Shown here piece by piece: positions 6,794 through 14,266 of a DNA stretch of 22,511 bases; within the stretch, counting starts at the first letter, position 1, and the number at the start of each line of letters is the position of its first letter. The notes under the pieces were generated by a model. The model did not search any database, was not told where the DNA came from, and saw only the letters and a list, made by a program, of their open reading frames with translations. The stretch lies in the NCBI GenBank assembly GCA_016866915.1, contig VGKR01000003.1:1-22511 (forward strand). Direction: 5' to 3'. The DNA comes from Candidatus Pacearchaeota archaeon (GTDB lineage Archaea; Nanobdellota; Nanobdellia; Pacearchaeales; GW2011-AR1). The translations under genes were made by a program, and so were the position numbers.

Positions 6794-8439
6794 TTTGGAT
6801 CAACTCTTCTGTTTCTTAAGACAGAAAAACCCTCTTTTGCAACAAAGACGCCAAGTCCAACCATTAGCAAAGAAATTACCATTAATATTAAATTTCCCTC
6901 ACTCAAATATCCGCCGGTTCTAAATGTCAGATATAACAATGCGCCAATTGTCGTGATAAGCATAAAAACCGCAGGAATTATAATGAATTTAATCTTTGTT
7001 TTTTTAGAGATAAAGAAAGAAGCTGCAACCATCATTGCAATAGCTGCAATTAATTGATTAGAACTTCCAAAAAGTCTCCACAAAGTGTCATAACTATGTG
7101 TAACTGCTAAAAGCCAGGCAGGAAGAAGAATGATAATTGCAATTAAAATACGATTTTTTAGGTTTGCTTTTTTAAATATTTTAGGAAATTTTTCAGCTAC
7201 TAAAAACCTATTTAATCTTGCGGAAGTGTCTACAGAGGTGAGTATGAATTGATTAACCATAAAAGCACCCAGCAAAGCAGCAATAGTTCCGGTAATCAAA
7301 GGAATTCCTAAACTTCCAATTATATTTCCAAAGCCAGAAGAGAATAAAACTATCCATCCCTGGTCTAATGCAAATTGAAAACTACCTTCGCCTGTTCCCC
7401 AGCTTAATCCAGCAACTGCAACAAGAGTAACAACAATCGCCAAAATTCCTTCTAAGATCATTCCACCATAACCAATTGATTTAGCATGAGATTCTTTATG
7501 CAATTGTTTGCTTGTTGTTCCTGATGAAATTAATGCATGAAAACCAGAAATAGCACCACATGCAACAGTAATAAATAAAATCGGCCATAAAGAAAATCCG
7601 CTTCCACTTATTGTGATTGGTGCATTAATAGAGGGATTTACAATAATAATTCCAACAACACCCAATAAAAGAAGAAGCATTAACTGTATTGAACTTAGAT
7701 AATCTCGAGGCCTTAGAAGAATCCAAATCGGAGCAACAGATGCAATTCCAGCATACAAAAGAATAACGGTTATAAGTATGTTTTTTAATAAAATTGGTTC
7801 CAGATTAAAACTAATTGGAATTCTTACACTTATCCATATCGAGGCGAAAACAATAATTATCGCAACTATTGTAGAAATTTTATAATTCCATTTTAATTTT
7901 TGAATTCCAAATCCAAGAATAATTGCGGTGATTGTAACAGTAAGCAAAGGAATTATTAAATCTGGTCGTGCAATAATACTCTCTGCTGCAGAAACACTAA
8001 AAACAGTAATTATAAGAAGAAGAGTAATAAACACCATAATTCCAAAAAATGTTCCTGCTCTTGAACTTAGATATTCTTTAGCAATAGTAGAAACCCCTTT
8101 TGCTTTATCTCTAACAGAAGCCACAAGAGAAACAAAATCATGAACACCTCCAATAAAAACAGAACCTAAAGTTATCCATAAAACAACAGGCAGCCAACCA
8201 AAATAACTTATAGCGAGAATTGGGCCGATGATAGGGCCTGCCCCTGCAATTGAAGCAAAATGATGCCCAAATAAAAGAGGTTTTTTTGCTGGAGAAAAAT
8301 CAACATCATCTTTTTGTTTTACAGCAGGAGTAATATTCTTATCATTAATTTTAAGTCTTTTTTCTATAAATCTTCCATAAATTTTATAACCTAGATAAAA
8401 CCAAATCAAAACCAAAACTAAAATTACTGCAGAATTCAT
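6790..8439 (-). CDS. cstA: CstA-family transporter (carbon starvation protein A)
   Basis: This is a large integral membrane protein (549 residues, about 14 to 16 helices) of the CstA/BtsT family, whose bacterial members import pyruvate or peptides. Family marks are FGHHFASIAGAGPIIGP near residue 57, the GGVHDF segment, the CGAISGFHALISSGTTSKQL stretch near 300, and a late LWRLFGSSNQL. It is shorter than the E. coli protein (about 700) but matches archaeal and compact bacterial forms. GGAGGAG lies about 10 nt before the ATG. It follows the RRM gene after 63 bp and overlaps the next gene by 4 bp. For a reduced, possibly host-dependent cell, uptake of pyruvate or peptides would be an important supply line (inference). 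Confidence 0.93.
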   Translation of the reverse strand: MNSAVILVLVLIWFYLGYKIYGRFIEKRLKINDKNITPAVKQKDDVDFSPAKKPLLFGHHFASIAGAGPIIGPILAISYFGWLPVVLWITLGSVFIGGVHDFVSLVASVRDKAKGVSTIAKEYLSSRAGTFFGIMVFITLLLIITVFSVSAAESIIARPDLIIPLLTVTITAIILGFGIQKLKWNYKISTIVAIIIVFASIWISVRIPISFNLEPILLKNILITVILLYAGIASVAPIWILLRPRDYLSSIQLMLLLLLGVVGIIIVNPSINAPITISGSGFSLWPILFITVACGAISGFHALISSGTTSKQLHKESHAKSIGYGGMILEGILAIVVTLVAVAGLSWGTGEGSFQFALDQGWIVLFSSGFGNIIGSLGIPLITGTIAALLGAFMVNQFILTSVDTSARLNRFLVAEKFPKIFKKANLKNRILIAIIILLPAWLLAVTHSYDTLWRLFGSSNQLIAAIAMMVAASFFISKKTKIKFIIIPAVFMLITTIGALLYLTFRTGGYLSEGNLILMVISLLMVGLGVFVAKEGFSVLRNRRVDPK

Positions 8440-8502
8440 CTAATTATCTCTCCTCCTTTTTATTAACCTCTTCCATTTTCTTTTTTCTAACTCTGAAATT
8501 TT

Positions 8503-8763
8503 TTATCTTTCTTCCTTTAAAGGTTTAGCTTCTCGCACAACAAGTTTTCTTCCTTCAACGTCCTTATCATTCATCTCCTTAATCGCTTTATCTGCATCTG
8601 CATTTTTCTTATATGTAACAAAACCAAAACCACGTGATCTTCTTCCATCCTTGTCTGCAATAACCAAAGCTTCTTCAATTTCTCCAAAAGGAGAAAAAAG
8701 AGCTTCAAGTCTAACTTTTATAACACTCCAAGGCAGATTTCCAACGTAAATTCTCTTACTCAT
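8503..8763 (-). CDS. RRM-domain RNA-binding protein (glycine-poor, 86 aa)
   Basis: The protein is a single RNA recognition motif. RNP2 is IYVGNLPW (5-12) and RNP1 is RGFGFVTY (44-51), with all aromatic RNA-stacking positions in place. A short acidic/basic tail follows. The domain is of the stand-alone type common in cyanobacteria and other bacteria, and is unusual in archaea. A strong Shine-Dalgarno, GGAGG, lies about 6 nt before the ATG. The gene is divergent from the zinc-ribbon protein at 8876 and is upstream of cstA on the same strand, 63 bp apart, so a shared transcript is likely. Proposed roles include RNA chaperone or cold-response protein; none can be read from the sequence. Confidence 0.93.
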   Translation of the reverse strand: MSKRIYVGNLPWSVIKVRLEALFSPFGEIEEALVIADKDGRRSRGFGFVTYKKNADADKAIKEMNDKDVEGRKLVVREAKPLKEER

Positions 8764-8875
8764 TTAAACCTCCAGGTCTAGCCCTTACTCGTATATTTAG
8801 AATAACTCGCAAGGCAATCAAATTATTTTTAAGAAAAGAACTCAATTTTATAAAGTTAACTATCTTTTTGAAGCA

Positions 8876-9400
8876 ATGAAATGCAAAAAATGCGGATATG
8901 ATTCTAAAAATAACAGAAAAAAATTTGACGTCTTTCTTTGTGAAATTTGTTTTTCTTTTTCACCAGATGAAAAACCTGTTTTTGATAAATATGTAAATGA
9001 AAAAATAGATACAGCAGTTTTAGAAACCTTTAGACTCTATAGCAAAAATCTTAGAGAGAAACAAAAACAAGGCATGATACAAAAAGCAGTTAAGGGAAAT
9101 CTTATGTCCCGCGCCCCCTTGGGATATAAGATTCTTGGAGGAAAATTGATTCCAGCTGAAAACTCTAAAGAAATAGAAGAAATATTTGAAGAATTTCTAA
9201 ATGAAGAAAAAAGCCTGAGAAATTTAGCTGAAAAACATAGGCTTTCTGTTAATGGTTTAAAGAAAGTCCTGAAAAATTTTACCTACATAGGCAAGATAAA
9301 ATTCAATAATCAAATCTATGGTGGAGAGCATCAACCACTTATTTCAACCACTTTATTTAATCACGTTCAAAACAAGCTGGAGAAAAAAGGAATAAAATAA
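8876..9400 (+). CDS. Zinc-ribbon protein with a detached serine-recombinase C-terminal domain
   Basis: The 174-residue product begins with a zinc ribbon (Cys3, Cys6, Cys22, Cys25). It then has a helical linker (about 30-62) and the 'Recombinase' domain (about 65-172) found after the catalytic domain of serine recombinases. The last part aligns along its length with residues 145-250 of the recombinase at 1002. Shared positions include APxGY, the FLNE-x2-SL-x2-LA run, the TY-I/L-GK-I/V-KF segment, GEH and IS. No resolvase catalytic domain is present: no YxRVST and no catalytic Ser. It therefore probably binds DNA without cutting it. A TATA box (TTTTATAAA, about 8846-8854) about 26 bp upstream implies a leaderless mRNA. 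An RNase H-fold gene follows 53 bp later. Confidence 0.85.
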   Translation: MKCKKCGYDSKNNRKKFDVFLCEICFSFSPDEKPVFDKYVNEKIDTAVLETFRLYSKNLREKQKQGMIQKAVKGNLMSRAPLGYKILGGKLIPAENSKEIEEIFEEFLNEEKSLRNLAEKHRLSVNGLKKVLKNFTYIGKIKFNNQIYGGEHQPLISTTLFNHVQNKLEKKGIK

Positions 9401-9453
9401 ATTATTTTGCAGCACAATAAATATTTTATAGCTTAAAATTTTGTAGTAGAAAT

Positions 9454-10029
9454 ATGTCTGAAGAAAAAGGGGCTAAAGAAAGAAAATATCTTATTGTTGG
9501 AGGTGATGATTCTAATCACGCGGGCACAGCAGAAGGAGAAATTATTATTGCAACCTTTTCTTTTTTTCTAGAAGACTCTCTTGTAAGGAGATTTCCCAAT
9601 AATCGAGATTATAAGTTCGTGACAGATTGGTTAAATTCTTCAGAAAGAGATTTTAGATTTGCGCTTTTAACATCTGAAAAATATCGCCATTCTAGCGAGA
9701 ATTTAATTGAAATAATTCCAAGTCTTATCTTTTCTTATATGGAGGAAGAAAATGTATTTACTGAAAATCTTAAAATTTATTTGGATGGGCGACTAAGTTC
9801 AGGCAATAGAGAAGAAATTAAGAGTAAATTTCGAAATTATAGGGGAATTGAAAATGTAATTGTTGATAATTTTATTAAAAAAAGATTTAATGAAAGAGGA
9901 AAAATCATAAAGCGCCCAGAATGTCCAACAGCAACATATTGCGCAGATGTCCTTGCAAATCATTTATATTCTACAACTTTTGAAAGAACAAATAATGCTA
10001 TTTTAAGAAAACTGTCTTTTAGAGATTGA
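9454..10029 (+). CDS. RNase H-fold protein (RNase HII/DUF3800-like), function unknown
   Basis: The 191-residue product starts a strand with GGDDSNHAG (Asp18, Asp19) and then GEIIIATFS, with the layout of RNase HII (GIDEAGRG...GPLVVAA). A central strand ends in YLDGRLSSG (Asp111). A late segment, CPTATYCADVLANHLY, places Asp165 on a helix, where RNase H-fold enzymes and DUF3800 proteins keep their last metal ligand. Spaced Asp residues in this order suggest a metal-dependent nuclease. It is not canonical RNase HII, since the SN replaces the usual EAGRG. A TATA-rich stretch (AAATATTTTATA, 9420-9431) lies upstream and the mRNA may be leaderless. The gene converges with uS9 one base apart. Confidence 0.6.
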   Translation: MSEEKGAKERKYLIVGGDDSNHAGTAEGEIIIATFSFFLEDSLVRRFPNNRDYKFVTDWLNSSERDFRFALLTSEKYRHSSENLIEIIPSLIFSYMEEENVFTENLKIYLDGRLSSGNREEIKSKFRNYRGIENVIVDNFIKKRFNERGKIIKRPECPTATYCADVLANHLYSTTFERTNNAILRKLSFRD

Positions 10030-10030
10030 T

Positions 10031-10432
10031 TTATCGATAAGATTTCTGTCTTTTTCTTCTCGCCTTACTGTCTCCTGGTTTGTAAGTCTCTTTTCTTCTA
10101 ACATCTGCAACAAGAAGCCCCCTGTCATATTCAAGAAATGCTTTTTCTATGTCTTTATTTTTTGTAAAATTCACAATCGCTCTTGCTAAAGCAAGCCGAG
10201 AAGCTTCAATTTGACTTTTCTCTCCACCTCCTCGGACTATGATCTTAGCATCAAAATTAAATTTTCCCAAAATATTTTTTGCGATTCTTAATGGCTCTTC
10301 AATCTTGAGTTTATCAAAGAAATTCAGAGTTTGATAGGGTTTTTTATTTATTGTTATCTGTCCAGAGCCTTCACGAATAACAGTTCTCGCAATAGCTTCT
10401 TTCCTTTTTCCAGACGCAATTATTTTATTCAT
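10031..10432 (-). CDS. rps9: 30S ribosomal protein uS9
   Basis: The 133-residue product is a complete archaeal uS9. It has the N-terminal ASGKRKEAIARTV motif, a GGGEKSQIEASRLALARA core and the conserved C-terminal KARRKRQKSYR, whose tail reaches the P-site tRNA. Its ATG overlaps the stop of uL13 by 4 bp, so it is the last gene of eL18-uL13-uS9. In many archaea this run continues to rpo10 and uS2; here it ends at a convergent RNase H-fold gene. Confidence 0.97.
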   Translation of the reverse strand: MNKIIASGKRKEAIARTVIREGSGQITINKKPYQTLNFFDKLKIEEPLRIAKNILGKFNFDAKIIVRGGGEKSQIEASRLALARAIVNFTKNKDIEKAFLEYDRGLLVADVRRKETYKPGDSKARRKRQKSYR

Positions 10433-10821
10433 TTTGCGATTTCTTTTACATAGACATATTTAGATTTTTTCTCTTTTCCACTAACAATTTTTTTCATTCC
10501 TTCAAATTCTTTTGGAACTCCAATATAACATTTTATTCTTGAATATGCAACTGCACCTCTTCCGCGTCGATAATTTGGAAGCATGCCTCTTATGGCTCTT
10601 TTTACTATTTTCTCTGCATCTCTAGATATTTTCGGACCTTTTTGGCCACTGCCTACTTTTCTTCGGGATTCTTCAAAATTTTTACGAATAAATTTTTTAT
10701 TTCCGGTGATTATAACAGATTCGCAATTAAGAACAATTATTTCTTCTCCTCTTAGGGCTTCTTTTGCAACATAACTTGCGAGTCTTCCCAAAACAGCATT
10801 ATTTCCATCAATTATTTTCAT
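10429..10821 (-). CDS. rpl13: 50S ribosomal protein uL13
   Basis: The 130-residue product matches archaeal uL13. It has the N-terminal IDGNNAVLGRLASYVAK, the VLNCE...ITGNK segment, and RAIRGMLPNYRRGRGAVAYSRIKCYIGVP in the middle. It is a little shorter than typical archaeal forms (about 140-155). It overlaps eL18 by 14 bp at the start and uS9 by 4 bp at the end, so translation is coupled throughout. Confidence 0.97.
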   Translation of the reverse strand: MKIIDGNNAVLGRLASYVAKEALRGEEIIVLNCESVIITGNKKFIRKNFEESRRKVGSGQKGPKISRDAEKIVKRAIRGMLPNYRRGRGAVAYSRIKCYIGVPKEFEGMKKIVSGKEKKSKYVYVKEIAK

Positions 10822-11188
10822 TTTTTAATATTTGAATACCTTTTCCTTCAGGATTTCTTTTAATTTCTTCAATAATATATGAAAATGGAATCTTAGCTTT
10901 TTCTAATTTTTCTTTTGCTTTTTCTGAAAAGCTTAATGCGACTATTTTAACTTTTTTATTTAATTCTCCAGAAGAAAGAACTTTTCCAGGAATCACGACA
11001 ATCTCTTCTTTTTTGATATTTTTATCTATTTCATTTAGATTAAAATTCACATTTTTTCTTCTTGGCCCAGACAGAATTTTTGCAACTTCAAACCATTTTT
11101 CTTTTTTCTTAGCTGCAATGATAGTATCAACTAATTCTCTACGTGATTTTTTTTGTATTTGTTTGTTAATTTTTGTTTTTGTTTTCAT
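10808..11188 (-). CDS. rpl18e: 50S ribosomal protein eL18 (L18e)
   Basis: Archaeal and eukaryotic eL18, which is absent from bacteria. The product has LSGPRRKNVNFNLNEID, then IVVIPGKVLSSGELNKKVKIVALSFSEKA, and a C-terminal NPEGKGIQIL, all family marks. The frame is open to an ATG at 11206, but I chose the ATG at 11188 (126 residues, MKTKTKINKQ), since the extra six residues do not fit the family. No clear Shine-Dalgarno is seen. A TATA box at about 11290-11297 implies a leader of about 80 nt that can fold. In other archaea this gene usually follows rpo3 directly; here an antisense tRNA-Leu lies between them. Confidence 0.95.
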   Translation of the reverse strand: MKTKTKINKQIQKKSRRELVDTIIAAKKKEKWFEVAKILSGPRRKNVNFNLNEIDKNIKKEEIVVIPGKVLSSGELNKKVKIVALSFSEKAKEKLEKAKIPFSYIIEEIKRNPEGKGIQILKNENN

Positions 11189-11297
11189 GATATTCTCAAA
11201 CAGCATAGTAACAGAAGAAAATAATTCTCCTGCTAACGCCGAGCTTAAGTCAACTCGCAGGGCTGAATAAAAACTGAAAATTTTCTCTATTTATAAA
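11189..11297 (-). promoter_or_regulatory. Promoter and structured leader of the eL18-uL13-uS9 operon
   Basis: On the minus strand TTTATAAA (11290-11297) is a good TATA box, giving transcription start near 11267. The roughly 80-nt leader contains an imperfect hairpin: CCTGC (11261-11257) pairs with GCAGG (11233-11229), with an inner GAG/CTC pair and a 7-nt bulge. Such leaders can carry ribosomal-protein autoregulation, but the stem is short and this is only a suggestion. Confidence 0.4.
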
Positions 11298-11322
11298 GCT
11301 TTACTTATTTCTTTGCCAAAAT

Positions 11323-11332
11323 GCTTATAAGC
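11323..11332 (+). promoter_or_regulatory. TATA box for tRNA-Leu
   Basis: GCTTATAAGC, a perfect palindrome with a TATA core, is centred about 30 bp before the first base of the tRNA. Confidence 0.45.
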
Positions 11333-11357
11333 CTCTTCTTTATATTTCAATTATAGG

Positions 11358-11441
11358 GCGGGAATGCCAGAGTGGTCAAATGGGCGAGATTAAGGCTCTC
11401 GTGGCTTAGTGCCTACGAAGGTTCGAATCCTTCTTCCCGCA
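11358..11441 (+). tRNA. tRNA-Leu, anticodon AAG by best fold
   Basis: This is an 84-nt class II tRNA. Acceptor GCGGGAA pairs with TTCCCGC, D-stem CCA with TGG, anticodon stem CGAGA with TCTCG (five perfect pairs), a variable arm GGC-TTAGT-GCC, and T-arm GAAGG-TTCGAAT-CCTTC. The discriminator is A, as in Leu tRNAs. The 7-nt loop TTAAGGC puts AAG at positions 34-36. A one-base shift would give TAA (also Leu) but costs an anticodon-stem pair and breaks the D-stem register. CCA is not encoded. It sits antisense between rpo3 and eL18, two genes usually adjacent in archaea. Confidence 0.92.
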
Positions 11442-11524
11442 TTTTGAAATACAATGAAAAATGTGGCAGAATTCAGAAATACTCCCCTGCATTTTATTTT
11501 AATCTTTTATAACACAGAATTCCT

Positions 11525-12244
11525 TTAAATCTTTTCAACACTCTTGTTCAGCAAAGCGAGATCTTTTTTTAGAACATCAATTGATTTTTTGAAGATTTCT
11601 TCAGAACTTATCTGTCCGAAAGATTCAATTGTTAGAACAAGCCCCTCTTTTTCTTCAATTTTTATCTCACCTTCTTTTTTGGTTATAAAGCCCTCGCAAA
11701 CATCAGCGATTTCTTTTTTTCTATCATCTCTTATAACAATCTTGTTCCCTTTTTCTTCAATTTCAATTCCAGGACAGAGAGCTTTCAAATCATTGTAAAA
11801 TTTTTTATCTGTTGTAATCTCTAAAACATTTCGATAAAACATCAATCCCGGAGAAAATTTAGAATGCTCTGCTCCTGTACCTAATCTTATAAAAGCATCA
11901 AGTTTAAGTTCTCGGTTAGACGAAAGAGTTGTGAGGGGAATATTATTATAAACAACTTCTGGCTGTCCTTTCAAATCTCCAGAGTAAACAACACACTCTC
12001 CCTTAACTTCTAATTTTAGTTTTTTTGGTTTTTTTTCATCTAATTTTTCTGTTTTGAGAGGAACCAGCCCAATTCTGTGTGCGAGAGCTTCATCATGAAG
12101 TGCAGAATCATTTTTAGAAATTTCAACTTCGTCAACAGCATAAATTGGAATATGGTTTGCATATCTTCTTATAGAATTTGCAATTGTTTCATCTATATCC
12201 GCAATAAAAACAAGCGAGTTTTCAGTTTTTTCTATTTTTTTCAT
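11525..12244 (-). CDS. rpo3: DNA-directed RNA polymerase subunit D (Rpo3)
   Basis: Rpo3 is the archaeal counterpart of Rpb3 and bacterial alpha, and nucleates polymerase assembly with Rpo10 and Rpo11. The 239-residue product has the alpha-type dimerisation motif (ETIANSIRRYANHIPIYAVDEVEI), LAHRIGLVPLKT, and LDAFIRLGTGAEHSKFSPG. The region where some archaea hold a 3Fe-4S or 4Fe-4S cluster (about 155-205) contains only two Cys, so no Fe-S cluster is expected. It follows uS11 in the usual archaeal order and is the last gene of this operon half. Confidence 0.96.
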   Translation of the reverse strand: MKKIEKTENSLVFIADIDETIANSIRRYANHIPIYAVDEVEISKNDSALHDEALAHRIGLVPLKTEKLDEKKPKKLKLEVKGECVVYSGDLKGQPEVVYNNIPLTTLSSNRELKLDAFIRLGTGAEHSKFSPGLMFYRNVLEITTDKKFYNDLKALCPGIEIEEKGNKIVIRDDRKKEIADVCEGFITKKEGEIKIEEKEGLVLTIESFGQISSEEIFKKSIDVLKKDLALLNKSVEKI

Positions 12245-12273
12245 TTAAGTTTTTTGAATTTTTAGTATTTAAA

Positions 12274-12702
12274 TTATGGCCTTCTTCCACGTCTTCCCCC
12301 TTTCTTTTTAGGTCCGCCTCTAGGTAAACGAGTTGTATCTAAAATATTCAATATCTTGAAACCTCCTCTTGAAAGACTCTTAATTATTGAATTAGCGCCA
12401 GGACCTGGAGCAGGATTGCCTGTTTTTGCCCGTATTCTAAAATATAAAGAATCTACATCTAATTCTTTTAGATTTTCTTCAACTCTTTTTGCTATGAACA
12501 TTGCGATTGTCGGATTTGCCTTAAGTCTTCCATGTTTTGTAACCATTCCTCCTGTAACTTTTGTAAGAGTCTTGCCAGACATGTCTTTAACATGAACAAT
12601 TGTATTGTTAAAAGAAGGGTAAATATCTACAACAGCCTCTGCTTTTTTCTTTTCTTTTTTTTCTTTAGGAGATTTTTCTTTAATTTCTTCACTAGTTTCC
12701 AT
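12274..12702 (-). CDS. rps11: 30S ribosomal protein uS11
   Basis: The 142-residue product has a charged N-terminal extension (EEIKEKSPKEKKEKKK, about residues 4-20) ahead of the conserved domain. That domain carries SFNNTIVHVKDMSGKTL, GGMVTKHGRLKANPTIAM, RAKTGNPAPGPGANS and TTRLPRGGPKKKGGRRGRRP. The C-terminal tail binds the 16S rRNA platform. It lies 2 bp after uS4. Confidence 0.97.
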   Translation of the reverse strand: METSEEIKEKSPKEKKEKKKAEAVVDIYPSFNNTIVHVKDMSGKTLTKVTGGMVTKHGRLKANPTIAMFIAKRVEENLKELDVDSLYFRIRAKTGNPAPGPGANSIIKSLSRGGFKILNILDTTRLPRGGPKKKGGRRGRRP

Positions 12703-12704
12703 TT

Positions 12705-13193
12705 TTAACTTGTTTCTCCTGATTTAATTTCTTTTTTCTTTATTTTTTCTTTTTTCTGAATTGTAATTTTATTCTCCAAATCTAAAGGCACGATATAAGA
12801 CGGAGAATCAACAACCCCTCCATTAACCAAAACCTTTTTATGAACTATAAGTTGCCGAGCCTCTTTAGCAGTTTTCGCCTGCTTTTTTTTAACAAGAATT
12901 GTTTGAAGTCTTCTCTTCAAATAATCTCTTTTATCTAAAATCAAAACATTTCCTATAGAATTAACATTTAATCCAATAGCATTTAAACCATCAAACAAAA
13001 CTCTCTGTTCTTCTGGACTTGCAGAAATGAGATTTTTTGCCTTTTCTCTTATTAATTTTATTTTTGCATCTGCTCTCCAAATTTCTTTTTTATTTTTCAA
13101 ACCAAATTCTTTTTTTATTCCCGCCTCTTCATCGATTCTTTCTTTATCAAAAGGTCTTTTTGGCTTAGAATATATCTTGTGTTTTCTTTTCAT
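12705..13193 (-). CDS. rps4: 30S ribosomal protein uS4
   Basis: The 162-residue product is the archaeal form of uS4. It has an N-terminal basic segment (KIYSKPKRPFDKERIDEE), a middle DYLKRRLQTILVKK motif and the S4 RNA-binding domain, with ARQLIVHKKVLVNGGVVDSPSYIV at about 112-136. It lacks the zinc cluster found in some bacterial uS4 proteins, as expected. Its start overlaps the uS13 stop by 4 bp. Confidence 0.96.
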   Translation of the reverse strand: MKRKHKIYSKPKRPFDKERIDEEAGIKKEFGLKNKKEIWRADAKIKLIREKAKNLISASPEEQRVLFDGLNAIGLNVNSIGNVLILDKRDYLKRRLQTILVKKKQAKTAKEARQLIVHKKVLVNGGVVDSPSYIVPLDLENKITIQKKEKIKKKEIKSGETS

Positions 13194-13675
13194 GGTGATT
13201 TTTTAGCTTTCTTTTTAATTCCAATACTCTTGCTTCTATTTCTCCTGAAATGACTTTTTGTTCTTTGACCTCTTACAGGAAGTCCAGCAGCATGTCGAAT
13301 TCCCCTATAACTTTTGATTTTCTTTAATCTTTTAATATCAAAATCTTTTTGCAATTCAAGATTTGTTCCAACTAAATGTTTATTTTCTCCTGTTTCTAAA
13401 TCAAATTTTCTGTTAAAAAGAAAATTCGGCAATTGGGGGTTTTTAAGAAATTCTATTATTTTCTTTATCTCTTCATCTGTCAAAGAACCAATTTTTCGGT
13501 TTTTGTCTATCTTAAGCATATTGCAAATTGCATTGGAAAGACTCCACGAAACACCTTTTATTTTTGTAAGTCCCACATAGAGTTTCGCATTTCCTTCTAT
13601 ATCTTCAGAGAGGATTCTAACTACTTTCTCTCCATATTTTCTTTCTTCGGGTTTTCCAGTTTGTTTTTGCTCCAT
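13190..13675 (-). CDS. rps13: 30S ribosomal protein uS13
   Basis: The 161-residue product has the archaeal N-terminal extension (about 20 residues, EKVVRILSEDIEG). It then has the helix-two-turn-helix core (LTKIKGVSWSLSNAICNML) and the conserved RIKKIKSYRGIRHAAGLPVRGQRTKSHFRR-type end (here KRLKKIKSYRGIRHAAGLPV). It lies 6 bp after DUF655 and overlaps uS4 by 4 bp. Confidence 0.97.
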   Translation of the reverse strand: MEQKQTGKPEERKYGEKVVRILSEDIEGNAKLYVGLTKIKGVSWSLSNAICNMLKIDKNRKIGSLTDEEIKKIIEFLKNPQLPNFLFNRKFDLETGENKHLVGTNLELQKDFDIKRLKKIKSYRGIRHAAGLPVRGQRTKSHFRRNRSKSIGIKKKAKKSP

Positions 13676-13681
13676 GAAAAA

Positions 13682-14221
13682 TTATCCTTTTGCAAACAAT
13701 TTATATCTTTCGCATTCAATCAATTCCTTTATTATCCTTTTTTCGATTGCCTTTTCAGGGTCAGGAAGATTTGAAATTCTTTTTTTCATATCTTCAAAAC
13801 TTTCAAATAGTTTCTCTTCTCTTGCCTTTAAAATTTCTTTCATATGTTTTTTCCCAAAACCTGGAAGCAATTCTATCTGATGAACTCTTTTGTTTATTGC
13901 TTCGGATTTGTTGAAAAAATCAACAAACTCCTTTTCTCTGCTCTTAATGATTTTTGAAATAAATCCTGAAAGCTGATTTTTAGCAGGTTCAGTGAGTTTT
14001 TCACGATTTAGCCTTCCAAGAATGTAATATATCTTGTCCCGCTTTCCTTCACCAATATAAACTCTCTCTCCAATCTCCAAAGAAACTCCAGATCTAGGAA
14101 CTAGTTCCAAAAGAGTGAGATTAAACTCCCCCATAGCTTGCGCTAAAGGCATCATTTTTCCTTCTAAGGGATAACCGTAAGGTAAATACTCTAATATTAT
14201 TGCATAATCTTCTTTTCTCAT
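13682..14221 (-). CDS. DUF655 family protein
   Basis: The 179-residue archaeal conserved protein begins EDYAIILEYLPYGYP and has the LLELVPRSGVSLEIGERVYIGEG segment of the family. A helix-hairpin-helix-like IELLPGFGKKHMKEIL follows at about 116-131. DUF655 proteins combine an OB-like domain with a helix-hairpin-helix and are presumed to bind nucleic acid; their exact role is unknown. In archaea the gene is regularly found beside eL21 and rpo4, as here, so a role in ribosome or RNA handling is likely. Confidence 0.9.
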   Translation of the reverse strand: MRKEDYAIILEYLPYGYPLEGKMMPLAQAMGEFNLTLLELVPRSGVSLEIGERVYIGEGKRDKIYYILGRLNREKLTEPAKNQLSGFISKIIKSREKEFVDFFNKSEAINKRVHQIELLPGFGKKHMKEILKAREEKLFESFEDMKKRISNLPDPEKAIEKRIIKELIECERYKLFAKG

Positions 14222-14266
14222 TTTTTTCAGTCATTTTCTTCTGAAAATGAACTAAAATTTATTTTA

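Noticed and set aside
1002..9400. The region between the recombinase at 1002 and the recombinase-derived gene at 8876 as one integrated mobile element
   Set aside because: The genes between are ordinary chromosomal ones (CstA, MgtC, HAD), no matching terminal repeats were found at the two sites, and base composition does not change.
11358..11441. Reading this tRNA as Leu(TAA)
   Set aside because: It needs a one-base shift that puts a C-T mismatch in the anticodon stem and spoils the D-stem register. AAG gives five perfect pairs. It is kept only as an alternative.
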